Origin: Membranipora membranacea
Lineage: Eukaryota; Bryozoa; Gymnolaemata; Cheilostomatida; Membraniporidae
DNA: 64,000 nt
NCBI GenBank assembly: GCA_914767715.1
Contig: OU612072.1
Coordinates: 2,792,001 to 2,856,000, forward strand
Reading direction: 5' to 3'
Part shown: positions 45,368 through 58,738 of the stretch, in pieces
How positions within the stretch are numbered: position 1 is the first letter of the stretch
How the letters are laid out: every line of letters begins with the position of its first letter
Made by a program: the position numbers and the translations under genes
Notes under the pieces: generated by a model
Databases searched by the model: none
Told to the model about the DNA's origin: nothing
What the model saw: the letters and a program-made list of their open reading frames with translations, nothing else

Positions 45368-48215
45368 GTGAGTGAACCACCATAGAATGCTGTACTATCT
45401 TTTAAATAGAGTGCAGTCCGAAAGTTGACTAGGGTGTAGTCAACCTGGTAGAAAGTAGTTTTCAATATTCACCCTTACCCTGGCTAAAAGATGGCTCTTA
45501 TCAATCCCTGTATCATTTCTTGATTACGAACATGTGTGCTGGTATTACATATATCAACCTTAATGTCCCGGATAGATACTGCATCAAATCTGCAAAATGT
45601 GCCTATCTTTTCACGGAGGCCATAAACAAAGTGGCCACTGTGACATGGTTATCCGTAACTAGCAGTGCATTCTACTCAGCAGATCGATACTCACTAGACT
45701 TTCATAAAACTTCTTCTGCATCAATGAACTGGTGGTTCATCCTACGGAAACAACCTCATGAAATTGGGTCATCACCCAAGGATATGTTGGATATGTTGAC
45801 AGTTATCTTTAACCATAAAAGAAATGTCACAGCGACAGCTACATCAGATCCAAATTTCATGTAACCTGTAACACTCAGTAGCTCAGCAGCTCCCCATTAG
45901 TGTTTGATAGATATAATAGTTATCATAGTACCCTTATATGATAACCATCGTTTGATTGATATCATGAATGATAGCCTATGACTTAGGCTTAGGTGGCCCT
46001 GTTTGCTGTATTTGTAAGTTTCCGCACCATATCCTTGAAGTGACTATTTGATGAGGACTTGGTGAATCAATACAATAGGTCATGCGTAAGCAACTCATCA
46101 CATCTTACTTTGATGTCAACACTGAAATTAGAAATACTTCCATTAGTGCTTAAATAATGAATTAGTACAAGAAGTTGTCTAATCTTGCACATTGAGGGGA
46201 TAACCCATGTACAATACACCCGACTTATGAGCTTTGTATTAACATTATTTTGTTACCGTCCGAGTATACCTTGCTGACGACCTTGCCTCTGGGGTTTTCA
46301 AAATTAACTAGAAGCTACTTAAGCTAAAACTTCTTTGGGTGTCAGAGAACTGTATCATATCTTAAACTTATAAATGTAGGTTTGCATCTTCTGAAAATGG
46401 TTATAAGCACACAATAACATTCCTTTATTGACACTTCTTCAAAATGAAACTTTTACTCTAACTTAACCTTGCAAGTATGGATTCTAGATTGACAGTTGAG
46501 CTGCATACAATCTCATCATGTGCTTCTTGAAAAGTTGACAGTTGAATAGTAATAAAATATGAAGGTAAAAATACCTATATGTAAGAAGAACAGCAACCTC
46601 ACAGGTGCATCAGGGTTTTCATAAGCATTTTGTCATCTTGTCATAAATCAGTCGAGTGGAAGGAGCGCCAAAAAAGATAACTGCTCTGCACAAAGCGAAA
46701 GTGGCATCTACCGCAGGTGCAGGAAGTTGTAAGCTACAATGTAAGTTTAAGGAACAGTGGATAGGTGCAGGTTGAACAATAATACAAGATGTCAGTAAAA
46801 AACAGCTATATAGGAGAAAACAACCTCACAGTTGCGTTAGAGATTTCAAAGGCATATTGCCATCTTGTCATAATTCAGTCGAGCTGCAGGAGCGCCACAA
46901 ATCTTGCAGCCGTAGCATAAATGGGCACAATGTATTTGTGTAATTTTCTTGGCGAATACAATATAACCTCATATAACCGAATAACCGTCTCAAATGTATT
47001 ATAAGGCTGTAAAGTACAAATATAAGTCTAGGATGAGAGGCTATCCACCTATTGCCATGACATCTGAAGATTATGTTTAGAAATCCGTTTTCGGCATGGT
47101 AGTAAAATTTGTCAAGATAACAATAAGTACCATATCAGGTAACTAGATAAATATGAGAGGCCCGTATCACCTGATGTATAGATATCATAATACAGATAGG
47201 TCTAATTTTAGTAGCCAAATACCTAAGTGGTATTCTAACGAGCGCCTGTCATGGGCCATAAACTTAGTAGAGCACATTATCCGGTGTCCTGCATACCAGC
47301 GCTTGATTTATAGGAGGTCTTCGGTTCCGTCTCATTAGCTGAGGAGGATAATCCGCATGTTTATATAAAACTTCTGAATGATCCTGGTGCACGTGAGCTG
47401 GACAGAGCCGTGTTAGGTTACTGAACTTTGATTTATTGCAAATCGGCAGTTACAGGTGTCGTGCAAATTTTTTGCCATTGCGATTAATTGCATGACTGAT
47501 TATTTTCTGGTTGGAAGGGACGCATTGCTTAACTTTTGCTCTACACTCAACCAGCTGTAATAGACTATAGTCATACAGCCATAACACAAATAGGATACAT
47601 GTTGCACTCCTACCAGCAGATCTAGAGCTCATTGGTAGAATAAATAGAGGTATAGCACAGGCATATACAACACATCAGTGAGAGGGATATTGAACTGCAA
47701 TAACATACAGATGAGTATGACTGATATCTAACCATCGTGTGTCAGCATATAACCCTGACTGTACAGCGGCTCGGCGTCACACAGTGAACTGTGCTCAGCT
47801 GTGTAACAAGCTGTTACCTTCAATCTTGGCACAGGCGAGTGTGTAGACAGATTAATTATAGTCTTGGCTGTGCAGATTATCATTATACCAATCAGCGAAT
47901 CTTTGCTGCTTCTCTGAATGTGGCTGTGATTGTAAGTATTTAGTGAAATAAGCATTCGCAAATCTCACTACCGAATTCTGTTGGCTTCATAAAACCGTAC
48001 TGTTGCAACTCTTAGAAATAATTCGTTAAGCTGTTGCGTCAGGATTGGGACTGAGTGATTCACAAACCTTACCACACCAGGAATTATAACAAACATTAAG
48101 AGAGATTCTCAGCAAGAAGACGTAAACAAAGCTTATCTAGTTGAAAACTAAAGCGAAACTTTACCTGGTGGTTGAACTCTCAGACTGCTGAATGTTGATC
48201 AAGATACCACCTGAG
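45368..48215. other. no gene assigned; contains a local duplication
   Basis: The longest frame is 45532-45864 (plus, 110 codons from ATG). It lacks a recognisable domain and clear splice signals, and might be an exon or chance. A diverged direct repeat lies at 46574-46670 and 46797-46895. Confidence 0.4.
46574..46895. repeat. diverged direct repeat, spacing about 223 bp
   Basis: 46574-46670 and 46797-46895 share the order 'caacctcacag.tgc.t.ag', 'catcttgtcata', 'tcagtcgag.tg.aggagcgcca'. This reads as an old tandem duplication. Confidence 0.6.
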
Positions 48216-51200
48216 ATGAGTATAATCTCGACAGACATTGTACTAAGAGAGAACGATAACAAAGCTCTCATCAAACAGGTGTCTGACGATAAGGACTTAG
48301 CTGCAGAGCCGCCATCTTTCTCTGCTAGAGCTAAAAAGTGGGGAATTAGTCTGAGCAACGGGCGAAGAATCAACGACGAATTTTATGGTAAGTCACAAAT
48401 AGTATAACATGGGAATAACATCCCAGAATGCAGAGCTTCTCACGCAAGTTTATATAGGTTCTTCCTTTTGTGGTAGAGATATTCACAAAGACGCGGGGTA
48501 TTTCGTGTAATATCAAATAAGTTTGTTATATCAAGGGTAGCAGTAGGCCGTTTTAGTGAGACCGTTGGGATTATTCAAATAATTATCTGGTTTTGAAAAA
48601 CAAACCTGCGGATACATACATTACACGATAACTCCTATATAAAGTAAAAAAAAAACAGACAGGCTGATATTTGTCGAACACGAAAGGATTTTCCCTTTAA
48701 TATTGAGGCTTTCAGTATGAAAACAGATTGAACCACTCTCTAACCAGGCTGCAATATTGATAAAAAGAACAAACAAAGAATATGTTCGATTACATTATTG
48801 GTTGGCATAGAAATAATGGGGATTTCCAAAAAAACTGCATTGTGGGAACATTGAAATTTCATAAGTGAGCATCTGTTTACAAGTTTTACAACAGCAGCTT
48901 TGTATGACGTGACCAAACATTATGTGACTGAGGCATCAACCTCACTGATGTAACATTATTACGCAATCAGTGAGCCTGGGATGACTTTGACTCCGTTGCT
49001 ACCAGCGAGAATATATCATTGAGCTTAGCGCTGCGCTGGTTTTATGTCATAAAATCTTGATGCCTACAGCATTTGTACATTGAACTGTCAAGATTCACTC
49101 TCTGCCGACTTTAACAATAACAACAGCAGGGCATGTCGTCTCCAGTGGTGAGGAGAGCATGATCGCTATAAGAGAGTCTTGTGGTTTATGTGTGCAAGTT
49201 AGAGTAACTATCCGCAAGGTGGTACTCCAAACATAACATAGAACAGGATATAACCCAGGAGTGGATTTTGTTGAGGGTGGATTATTTTCCCAGTTTCAAG
49301 AGATATTTGGGGTAGAGTGGGTGATTAATTGTTGCTGAAATGGTCTAGAATTCAGGTTATAAGTCTATTTTGATCCAAAAATGGAATTATTTTGTTCATG
49401 TGTAAGAGGGAGATATGTGAAATGTAACCACTAAGATTGTGATTAAAATTCTAATAGTAGATTTTAGCAGAGTAATTGATAAGGTAGATTATTTAAATGT
49501 TTGTGGCCTGTCACTGCGGATCCTCATTCTGAACCCTCTGACAGGTCCAACAACAAAAAAGAATAATTGGATATTGCACATTAAAATCGCTGTATAAACC
49601 TGACTCGGAGGTTCACGGCCCTAAGCATTTTCTATGCCATCTGTATGTCAAAGAATATTGGGTCACTTAGCAGTTGAAAATAGGCATGTTGTTGGTAGCA
49701 GCTTGCTTTCAACCGGTGAAATGTTAACGATATTTTAGACTGAGATCTGGTATAACAATATTGGTCGTATGCCCTGCTTTACTTCCTATTTGCTTAGTTT
49801 CTTACGCTCTCAGTTCTGAGCAAGCATTCATTGGTGGCAACTTGTGACATTGATGCCTGACTGTGGGGGCTTGTAAAGGGCGTTGGAACATTCCATTTAT
49901 TTCGCCTCAGCACCATAATATCACACGCCTTCCCAAAATATAACTAGCTGACATATAACTGTTTGCCTGGATCCAATGCTTTTTCATGGTCACATGATAC
50001 ACCTTGTGACTAGCCGAACACCGGTACCATCATAATTCGCTGATGAACTATTCACAGAATTCTACTGTGCCAAATAAGGTCATCTAAACATAATGTAAAA
50101 TATCAATACTAGGCACAGCACCGCCTGATGGTGGTGTGTTGTGCTGTTGTGTTATCCTAGTCTGGTAAATTTAGTATAACACACTAACCAGCAGCAAAAT
50201 TTTGTCGACACTTCGAATGAAAAGGATCCTCTTCTCTAATGTTTTAGTAACAATCATATCTTATATGGTCCGAGGATGAGGGTATGGGATAATGTTCTAG
50301 TTTTATGGTTGTATAAGCCTGTCACTTTGGTGGGTTTGTAATGGCCCATGTCTAAAACTCCGAGAACAGGAACCGTTGATGAATCAGCAATAGGCTTAAT
50401 GGTGTCAGCATATGGAAGTCGCCAATATAATGAACAATGTATGAACGCTGATTATCTAAATATTGAGTGACGTCAGAGACAGTGAAGACGGTTTTTTCCT
50501 TTCCCATTACATATTCCCAAAGATCCTTCTCTTCACAATATGCTGAGTCAACATCCTTCAAAAGGACAAATAATCATCTAATATTTCCGTCATAAAGACA
50601 ACGGGCTTCCATATTTTGAGACTGTTTGCAATGGCTGGTCATTATAATATAATGTTTCTCTATTTAATGAGAAATAATGAATTAGAAGATTGTTTTTCCT
50701 GTTCCGTTACACTTCCTGACTCCTGCTATGGGCATGTCCATGTGACAACCTATGAATCATCTTCCTCCGAAAAATAAAAAATTACCAAATATTTTTGTCA
50801 AAACCACAACAGCTGGCTTCCATTGTATTTGCTTTCTGGGCATCGTAATATAATCATATTACATTTCTGTCTCATCGAATAAGAAAAATTAGAGCCTGTG
50901 ACATCATATGTTTCAATAAACAAAATTTTCAAGTTCCAAGGAGGTTCACAGTCATGCGATCCATTGACCGGCATCCTCATCCCGGCTAGATATCTGTCAT
51001 GCAATCAATGTTGTTGAAGGTCAGATTAAACTTGAATATAAAAATGTTTACACTGGAATCACAATCACAATGAAACCTGGCAGAATTAAATATACCTGTG
51101 GATATATCTGTGGATATATCTGTAATTACTGAGTGTTGTTGGTTATGTGTTAGGAGGTGAGCACAACAGCATGACAATAACATTGAGAAAAGATGGAAGA

Positions 51201-54200
51201 CTTAACAAGTCCCCTGATTCCATTGATGACAATCATGAAAGCGCACAGTCTACCTCTAACCCTTTTATCATGTCAGACAGTCCAGTTGGTAATCTAAAGA
51301 TACTATTATGCCACGTTGATTGTCATGAAACCAGCAAAAATTGACACCATTATTATCCTATCCCATTTCACGTCTGTATTCACCCCTGCGGTGATTTTGC
51401 AAAGAGCTTTACATGATCAAAATGCAACAAGCTATCGTCTGCAGACTCAGCTCTCACACGCTTTTATTAACCACAACTTTGAAATCTCTAAATATTGCCT
51501 TCAGTGACAAACTCCTGTTTTTTTTCTAATAAGCCAGAGAAGTGAATGTGGGGACAGGGTGTAACTGTGGCTGAGACTATCCTCAATGCTTTGTAGATAT
51601 ATTATATAAATGTTATATTGAGTTTGGTCCGCTTCACAGTGGTCTCATACTAAGTGTAGTATAGAGGATTGTTGATGACTTCTGTGTGCGATTTTGCCGG
51701 GGACAGGCAGACAACTCCTATGGTCCCAGCTATAAAATCATTGATAAAAAGGGTGCTGTGACGTTTATAGCCAAGATGGTGGTCAATGCAGTCAATAATC
51801 TGACCCAGAATTGAGAATAGAATTGAAGGCAGTTCTCTTATGGCTGTATCAACCAGTACATTTATTCGAAAACATCTCTACAGAGAGTGAGAACAAGACA
51901 GACTGCCTGAGATAATATTTCACTGATGTTTTCATATTATAGCTTGATTGTTGAAGTGGTTTTAGAAATTTTAGTTTTAGTCATCAATTCCATTGATGAG
52001 TTTTTCACTTTATAGAGATAATATGACCGGCAGGTTTGTAATGATTTGCTTTTTGGCAGAAACTGATAATTTATGTAAATTTAATTTGGAATATCAAAGC
52101 TGTCAAACCGGGGCGTCCAACATCAAAAGGTTGAAAGCTTCTGACTGAGTACCCTTTGCGATGGCGTCATGTCTCTATCACTGGACCCTATCCATCATCC
52201 CCTGGTGTGTGACATCTGGTGGGGTTGATCTCAAGAGATAGTCATCACCATAACACATAACTCTAGAGGGGCAAAATATTCGCAGGAGGAATAGCTTGCC
52301 ATTCCGCAAAGGCTTAAAATAGTGAAATTGAGGGCTAGCCAACATTAAGTCACCCAAAAACATGCTAAACTAAACTCAGCTCATATTTTCTCATCCAGGG
52401 TGGTCCATATTCTCCAGCTTATTGATGTTTGCGTATTTGGGACACAGCCAAAAACACCCAAATGATTTTATTTGTATTTTCGTTTCGGGTTATTATTCAC
52501 AACAAATTTAAGATGGAACTTTAGTTTCCATTGTGTGTAGGTCATTGACTTGAAAGTTTTTTTTTAATGAATTTGGCTAACCCTGAAAGTTGATGCAAAT
52601 TTAATTTTCAAGCTCCAAAACTTACTTACTTACTTACGCTTTTACATTATCATATCCTTTCTATCATACACTCCTATCCATCATCCACCTGATGTGTGAT
52701 ATCTGATGATCAGCTCTTAAATAAAAAAAATTTAACGTACCCATTGTTACATGGTAGACATTTTATAGAACAGGCCTAAAGCAGTGAAATTTAGCTTAGC
52801 TAACATTATGACACTCCAAAACTAGCTGAATTAAACTCAGCTAATATTAGCTTATCCAGGGTTGTCAATATCTTCCAACATATTGTTGTTTGCATTTGAG
52901 AGACAGCCAAAAATGCTCAAATATCAAAATTAGGCCTAAATCAGGCATCTTTGAAATCGAGGCCCTACAAGTTTCTGCAGATACCCACTTCACTATGACA
53001 CCCAAATATTTCACAAAGCTTCCATCAACCATCTGTATCACTTCCACATGGATTCCCTAGGAGTTTGCCCTCTGAAAGGGTGATGACCTTAGTAAGTTAG
53101 AATTCTCCTCATTGTTAACTGTATATTACTTCCCCTGTAGAAAAATCCCTGTCAACTACGATCTCAACCGGAAAATAAATATTACACATTTTGAAACAAT
53201 GCAGAGCAATTCTTAATGCTTTCCAGTTCCTAGAAACTTTTTAAGTGTCGGCAAAAATAATTGTTGAAGTTGGTGAAATGCAGCTTAGGCGGAAGTCATT
53301 GCAGCCTATTATTCTACAATTGATACAGTTAATGATAATTATTCAGGCTTGGTAAAAGCGCTTAACTACTACTACAGCTCACCATGGTAAGCCATGGTAA
53401 GATATGGCTACAAAAGTTAAATGAGGAATCTGAGTAATTAACAGCGGCTATGAAGTACCAATTTGTAAGACAAGGAAGCTTTTCAGATGCCCAGAATAAG
53501 TCTTTCGCAACCTAAATCTGATCACATTTCTCTCCTTTTTGCCAATCTCATCATCGTTCTAGGAATTTTAATCCGGCTAAAAGCGTAAAAAGCCAGTTAG
53601 CTATGATCACTAGAGCGTATGTCAGAGTAAGATTAATTACTTTCAGTTGATCAGTTATCGCAGAGAGCTACCATAACATGACTAGCCTGATAAGACGTTA
53701 GGTGAGCACACTCATCAAAGTTTAGTTGGAATCTTATCCTGTAAATACTACACCACTATAGTCTCCAGGTGTATCAGTTATCAGTCTATCTCAGCGACAT
53801 ATGCGAGGAGGAATTTGTGGTATCTCTTTTATTGGAGGCAGTGATTGCATATTTTGGGAACATTATCAGCAAAGCGTAATACAACCTCAGACTCAGATTT
53901 GTGATTTCAACTTAGACTGTGACTCTGTTGAGTAACTTCAACTACAGCTCCGGACAGAGATAACAGGTTGGTCTGAATGATGTCGATCTATAGCTACACA
54001 ATTGTGGGCTGGGTGACACATGTGATAAATCTTGGTGATAGAAGTGATGGATTTTGTGACCTGAGGATTTCTTTTCTGTTGGCATTTTGTCTTCTTTGCT
54101 GAAACGATCATAGCCAGAGAGTTTGGTTATCTTGTTTGCAACCTTCATGGTATGAGACATCACTCATGGCGTCTCTTAATTCGCTGGCTACTGATGTTAT

Positions 54201-57200
54201 TATTGGTGTTATTCATAAAGAACAAATCCTTGGTGACAAGCAGCTGGAGGCTTTTGATCCATCAATCGTGAGCAAAGAATCTCCGGAATTTCTGGTCATC
54301 TTGCACCTCGTTGTGTTCACAATATTTCAAAAGACCCTTTTGGTCTGATGGATGGGTCTCGCTTGCCAAATAGGCTAGTAAACTTTGGAGCCCCCATGAT
54401 AAAAGCTATATCCAAGACGTCAATCCACTTTGGGCTGTCTACTCATGCTTTGAGTGGTGTTATGAGGACAACAGACAATTTCTCGTTGACAGAGACCCTC
54501 AAATTTATCCGATTAATAAGTAACATCAGCGGCGTGTGTTGTATTTGTGGCAATAAATCTTTTCACGAGTTGGCTCATCTATGAAGCACATGTTTCTTAC
54601 ACCCAACAAATTGGAACCTATCCAAAAAGTACGGTGTCAGGTGTAGGGACATTTAGACCATAAATCTTGAGCCACAATCTAAAGTATTTTTGATCAATCT
54701 TGGATCTCAAACCTCTCAAACACCTGTTGGTTTGTTGATGAATGGTACACGCTCTATGGATATAGGTTGGTAAACTTTGGCGCGCTGATTATCCATTAAG
54801 GACGATGGTGAAATAATAATGTTCGATAATGGATTTCATGAAGTTCAAAGGCCTAGCCTTGTATAAGAGTCAACATTCGCTAGTTATCTTTCTTTCATGT
54901 TAATATTGTACTGACAGATTATCTCAGGGTAGTAGCATGGTTCTCACCACAGGCCCTCTTGATTTACCTTCTGTTTCAGATTCTGAATTGTGAATCACTT
55001 TATAGGGGTACTTGTCAAGTACATTGAGCAAGCATTAACTACAATTTATTCAAAATTGAAATCATATAGATGTATTTATGTACCACAGTCTCTGCACCAG
55101 GATCTGAAATGGTGATTGATGATCACTGAATACCCACAAGTGTTAGATTATTTACATAATATTAAGTTCAAAATAAGTATTGTTTGAGTTATCCCTCTCT
55201 ATCACATTAGAAGATAACTCCAGTTTGTGTAATCATAATTCTTTTTTCAATCGCAGAAGAGATGAGTGACTCAATAAGTGATGACGCAATCAGCAGTAGG
55301 AACACAACTCTGGACTACGACTGTCTCATCAAATTTCTCTCTCTTGGTTAGTCTATTTCTTCAAACGCTTTCTTTCCAAATCTCTGCTTCAAATTACTAT
55401 TAGAAATAATTTAACATTTTGTTTCTGCATTATAAGTAATTGTTATAAATCATTGAACAATTCCAGCTGAGCTAGGGTATTGCCGGATTTGTGTTGATGA
55501 AGCTCAACGTAATTGTTAGATTTGTGTTGATTAAGCGGAACTAAATTTGGCCAAAGCAGTGTGTCACTATAATATTATGACAGTTGAGGTATTGTTCCAG
55601 TTTGATGATGCATTGACATTTTTGTCTTCCCTTATTTCCATATTATTCTTTCTGTTCCACATAAATTGAGCTTACTAGCATATTTTTGGGTCTGTAACAC
55701 TTTGATGATCGCTGATAAAAGCTAAAGAGCATGCATAGGGATAAGAACTTGGAAGTCATATACAAAGTACAAGCAGAGGTAATTGCTGGAACTCAGCCAA
55801 CCATGAGTTATAACTAGACTGCAGCTCAGTGCTTATTTCACAATATCTAACTTTTTAGCAATTGACATAACCGGAACTGTCACAAATCCAGTGCTGGTAT
55901 TATTGAGTTTGAACAACTTTGAGCACTTGAATTTTATCAAGTAACTTTGATGTCTACAGGTGATTCTGGTGTAGGGAAGACAAGCTTCTTGTGTAGATAT
56001 ACAGATAATATGTTCTATCCAGCTTTTATATCTACTGTCGGCATCGACTTCAGGGAAAAACGTGTGGTAAGTATAACCTCAGAGTAAGATAGTGATGTCA
56101 TCTGACACCAGAGTCCCGATCCCTATATCCAAACCCAAATATATAAGAACCTGCAAGCAGAAAGGTCTGCACCAAACCAATTTGCACGGTCACTAAGGTC
56201 CACTGTCACCGATACAATCAATAAATACTCAGTATTTCTCACACAACAAATTATGCCATAGTACATATGCCTAAAACCATTGGTCATCAAAAAAGTTATG
56301 TTCTTATTATAATTTTACATCAAATCATAATGCTATATTTTGTCTAATCATATTAAATGGCCATCTAACTATGATGTTTTGAATGAAACTATGCCATAAA
56401 CCAACCAATGAACCAATGAACCAGCGTTGACATTTCTTTTCAACTTATTGAGTGACCTAAGTTCTCCCAAGTCCCTCATCATTATCAGTGTAGCCTCTTC
56501 ATTTGCCATCAACTAAATCTGGTTACATATCATTCCTTTTTGCTGCAGTATTTCTGAACGAATCTCTGATTTTCCAAAGAAGAAGCTTATAGAAGGTATT
56601 ATGATTTCCATTGGTTTTTACAGGTTCATAAATCGGTAGATGATGAAGGGCAGCCTACTGGTCGCACACATCGAGTACATCTACAGCTCTGGGATACAGC
56701 CGGACAAGAACGGTAAACCTCAAGCGATCTGATCATAAATCACCGTAGATCGTAATCAATGTGTACTTTATCTATCAAATCACAAATTTAAAAAGCAACA
56801 GAAATGTGTGAAAAGGTTAAGGCAATAGATTCATCGATCATCATTAAACTGAACTATGTCTTTGTTCTCAGACTGACCGTAACTTCATTAGTCTAATGAA
56901 TCACTCAAACTTTGCCAATGCAAAAGATTCCCACCAATCTTTTGACGGTTATCTAGCCTAAGTGCTCAGGTGGCTGCAAGGTCACTAACTATTATAAATA
57001 AATCTTAGATTTCCCTTACTGTCTTAGATAATATAATTGTGTAGGCAGGCAGGCAGGCAGGCGCTCCTACAGTGCAGCCCTGTTGTTTTTTCTTCTCTCT
57101 GTCCCTAACAACCTGTCAAATGCTGAATAATCTCACTAGCGATGTATGTTGTCGAAAATTCAGATAGCTTTTTCAATGACAAATGCTGAAATAATACATT

Positions 57201-58738
57201 GTCAAAAGCAGGCCACATAGATGAGTTAGCACCAAAGACCCTCTGGTAATTGAATGAATATACAAACAGGGTGCTCCTAATCTTGATAAAATAATATTTT
57301 TGTTTCCTTTTTCCTAGGTTCAGAAGCTTGACAACAGCATTTTTCCGAGATGCGATGGGGTTTATTCTAATGTTTGACTTGACAAACGAGCAGTCGTTTA
57401 TAAATGTACGTAACTGGCTGGTTCAGCTGCAGACTCATGCTTACTGTGACAAGCCTGACATTGTGCTGTGTGGTAATAAGCTAGACCTGGAGGCAGAGAG
57501 AAGAGTGTCAGAGAGCCGGGCTAAAGATCTTGCTGAAGAATACAAGTATGTACTTTATTTACTAATTTTAGGATATATTATCCAACAATGAGCTTCTCTG
57601 ACCGGACGTGTTTGGGTTCATCTCAATAGAAACATCGGAAAAAGAAGCTCTCGCTTTTTTGCAACTTCCCTTAATGAGTAAAGCATTTGCAGGAGGAAAG
57701 GTCCGCCATTTTGTATATGTTTGAAAAGCTAAATTCAAAGCTAGCAAGCGTTTACTCACTCTCTTTACTTTATATAGACACCTACCTCAGCTAGCCACCA
57801 TTAAGAGCTTGCTAAGATTTAGCCACCCCCAAACTAGCTGTACTAAACTCTAGCTTACATTCACTCCTCTAGAATATTCTGCTTCATTCGAAGTTTCAAC
57901 CCAATTGCGGTTAAATACTAAATGCGCAGGTCAACACGCTGCGGGTCACAGCTGTGCTGAGTCTGATGACCTCGATTGTTAACAGCAAAGTTAGAATACT
58001 CTGTGGTTTATTGTCGCACTAACTGATGTAGGTGAACTAGTGTTCAAATGTGGTGAATGAACGGTAGAGCTATGTGGATGGTAGATAGAAGCCTCAGGTC
58101 AATAACCCAGTAATAAAACTTCAAATTGTAAAAAAGAGCGAAATATTTTATAAATAAATTAATATCCTTATGATGCTATCAATTGTGGGAATATCCAGCA
58201 TTGTGTGAAAACTTGTAACAGCTTGTGCATCAATAGCATCATTAGTCTCCCTCGCATTGCTTCGTAGAATTGTTACGAGAGTTGTTCCTGAAAAATCTTG
58301 TTCATGTCATAAGGTTGTAATGTATTTCAAATTTGAACTCATCTCCGGCAATTGGAGGTAGAGGTTTGTCTTTTCAGCCAGATAGGAGGGGAGAGAATTA
58401 GTACTTTCACCTTCAATTCTCAACAAACTAGAAACATCATCTGACTATTACCATTACTCCTTGAACATAATGAGTTTGCTCACCTAATCATGATTTGTAA
58501 TATCTGACTATTCATTATTCTCTTTGACAGTATGCCATATTTTGAAACCAGCGCTGCCACAGGACAGAACGTTGCTAAGGCAGTAGACACACTCCTAGAT
58601 ATGGTGATGACGAGAATGGAGACTACTATAGAGCAGCAGCTAATCAATAATAACATGACCTGTAAGCTCAGTAAGCTGCAGCCTAATGGTCATCATCATA
58701 CCAAGTCTGATAAACCCTCACAGCAGTGTGCATGCTGA
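48216..58738 (+). CDS. RAB27: Rab27-type small GTPase with a predicted N-terminal extension
   Basis: Rab GTPase of the Rab27 group, a regulator of tethering and exocytosis of secretory vesicles and lysosome-related organelles. Secure exons: 55257-55346, 55960-56066, 56624-56712, 57318-57545, 58531-58738. From the ATG at 55262 these give 238 aa with all G motifs: [30 protein letters not shown] and ETSA. The Rab27-specific insertion between VHKSV and RVHLQLWDT is present, and the C-terminus ends CAC for double geranylgeranylation. The 55257 exon starts with a splice acceptor five bases before that ATG. Two upstream exons, 48216-48387 and 51154-51288, join it and each other in frame (phase 1 at each junction) and would add 104 mostly polar, disordered residues (342 aa total). 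The GTPase part is confident (0.95). The extension is tentative, and the alternative is a non-coding 5' exon with a start at 55262. Confidence 0.85.
48388..51153. other. proposed intron of the Rab27-type gene
   Basis: No internal exon or recognisable transposon is seen. 50352-50561 and 50798-51004 have weakly similar minus-strand frames that may be degraded copies of one repeat. Confidence 0.3.
51289..55256. other. proposed intron of the Rab27-type gene (about 4 kb) with repeats
   Basis: Holds two diverged copies of one repeat (52165-52460 and 52660-52925). 54136-54584 has two plus-strand frames of 70 and 78 codons in different phases with no domain match. No exon is assigned. Confidence 0.35.
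52165..52925. repeat. two diverged direct copies of a dispersed repeat, about 480 bp apart
   Basis: 52180-52460 and 52665-52925 share in order: 'cctatccatcatcc.cctg.tgtgtga.atctg', 'tagtgaaatt.ag..ctagcc/taacatta', 'aactaaactcagct.atatt', 'tcatccaggg', a 'tattg.tgtttgc' block and 'gacagccaaaaa..ctcaaat'. Related fragments occur at 7318-7432, 30425-30520 and 57690-57880, so this is an interspersed family. No ends or coding sequence could be defined. Confidence 0.65.
57030..57062. repeat. short GCAG microsatellite
   Basis: About four GCAG units near 57045-57061 in a Rab27-type intron. Confidence 0.6.
57690..57880. repeat. dispersed repeat fragment in a Rab27-type intron
   Basis: Contains 'ttgcaggaggaaaggtccgcc' like 52280-52310, and 'tttactttatatagacac' plus 'aactagctgtactaaactct' like 7350-7415. 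Same interspersed family. Confidence 0.5.

Noticed and set aside
45532-45864. 110-codon plus-strand frame, the longest unexplained one
   Set aside because: No acceptor or donor in suitable phase and no recognisable domain. Kept only as a note in the intergenic entry.
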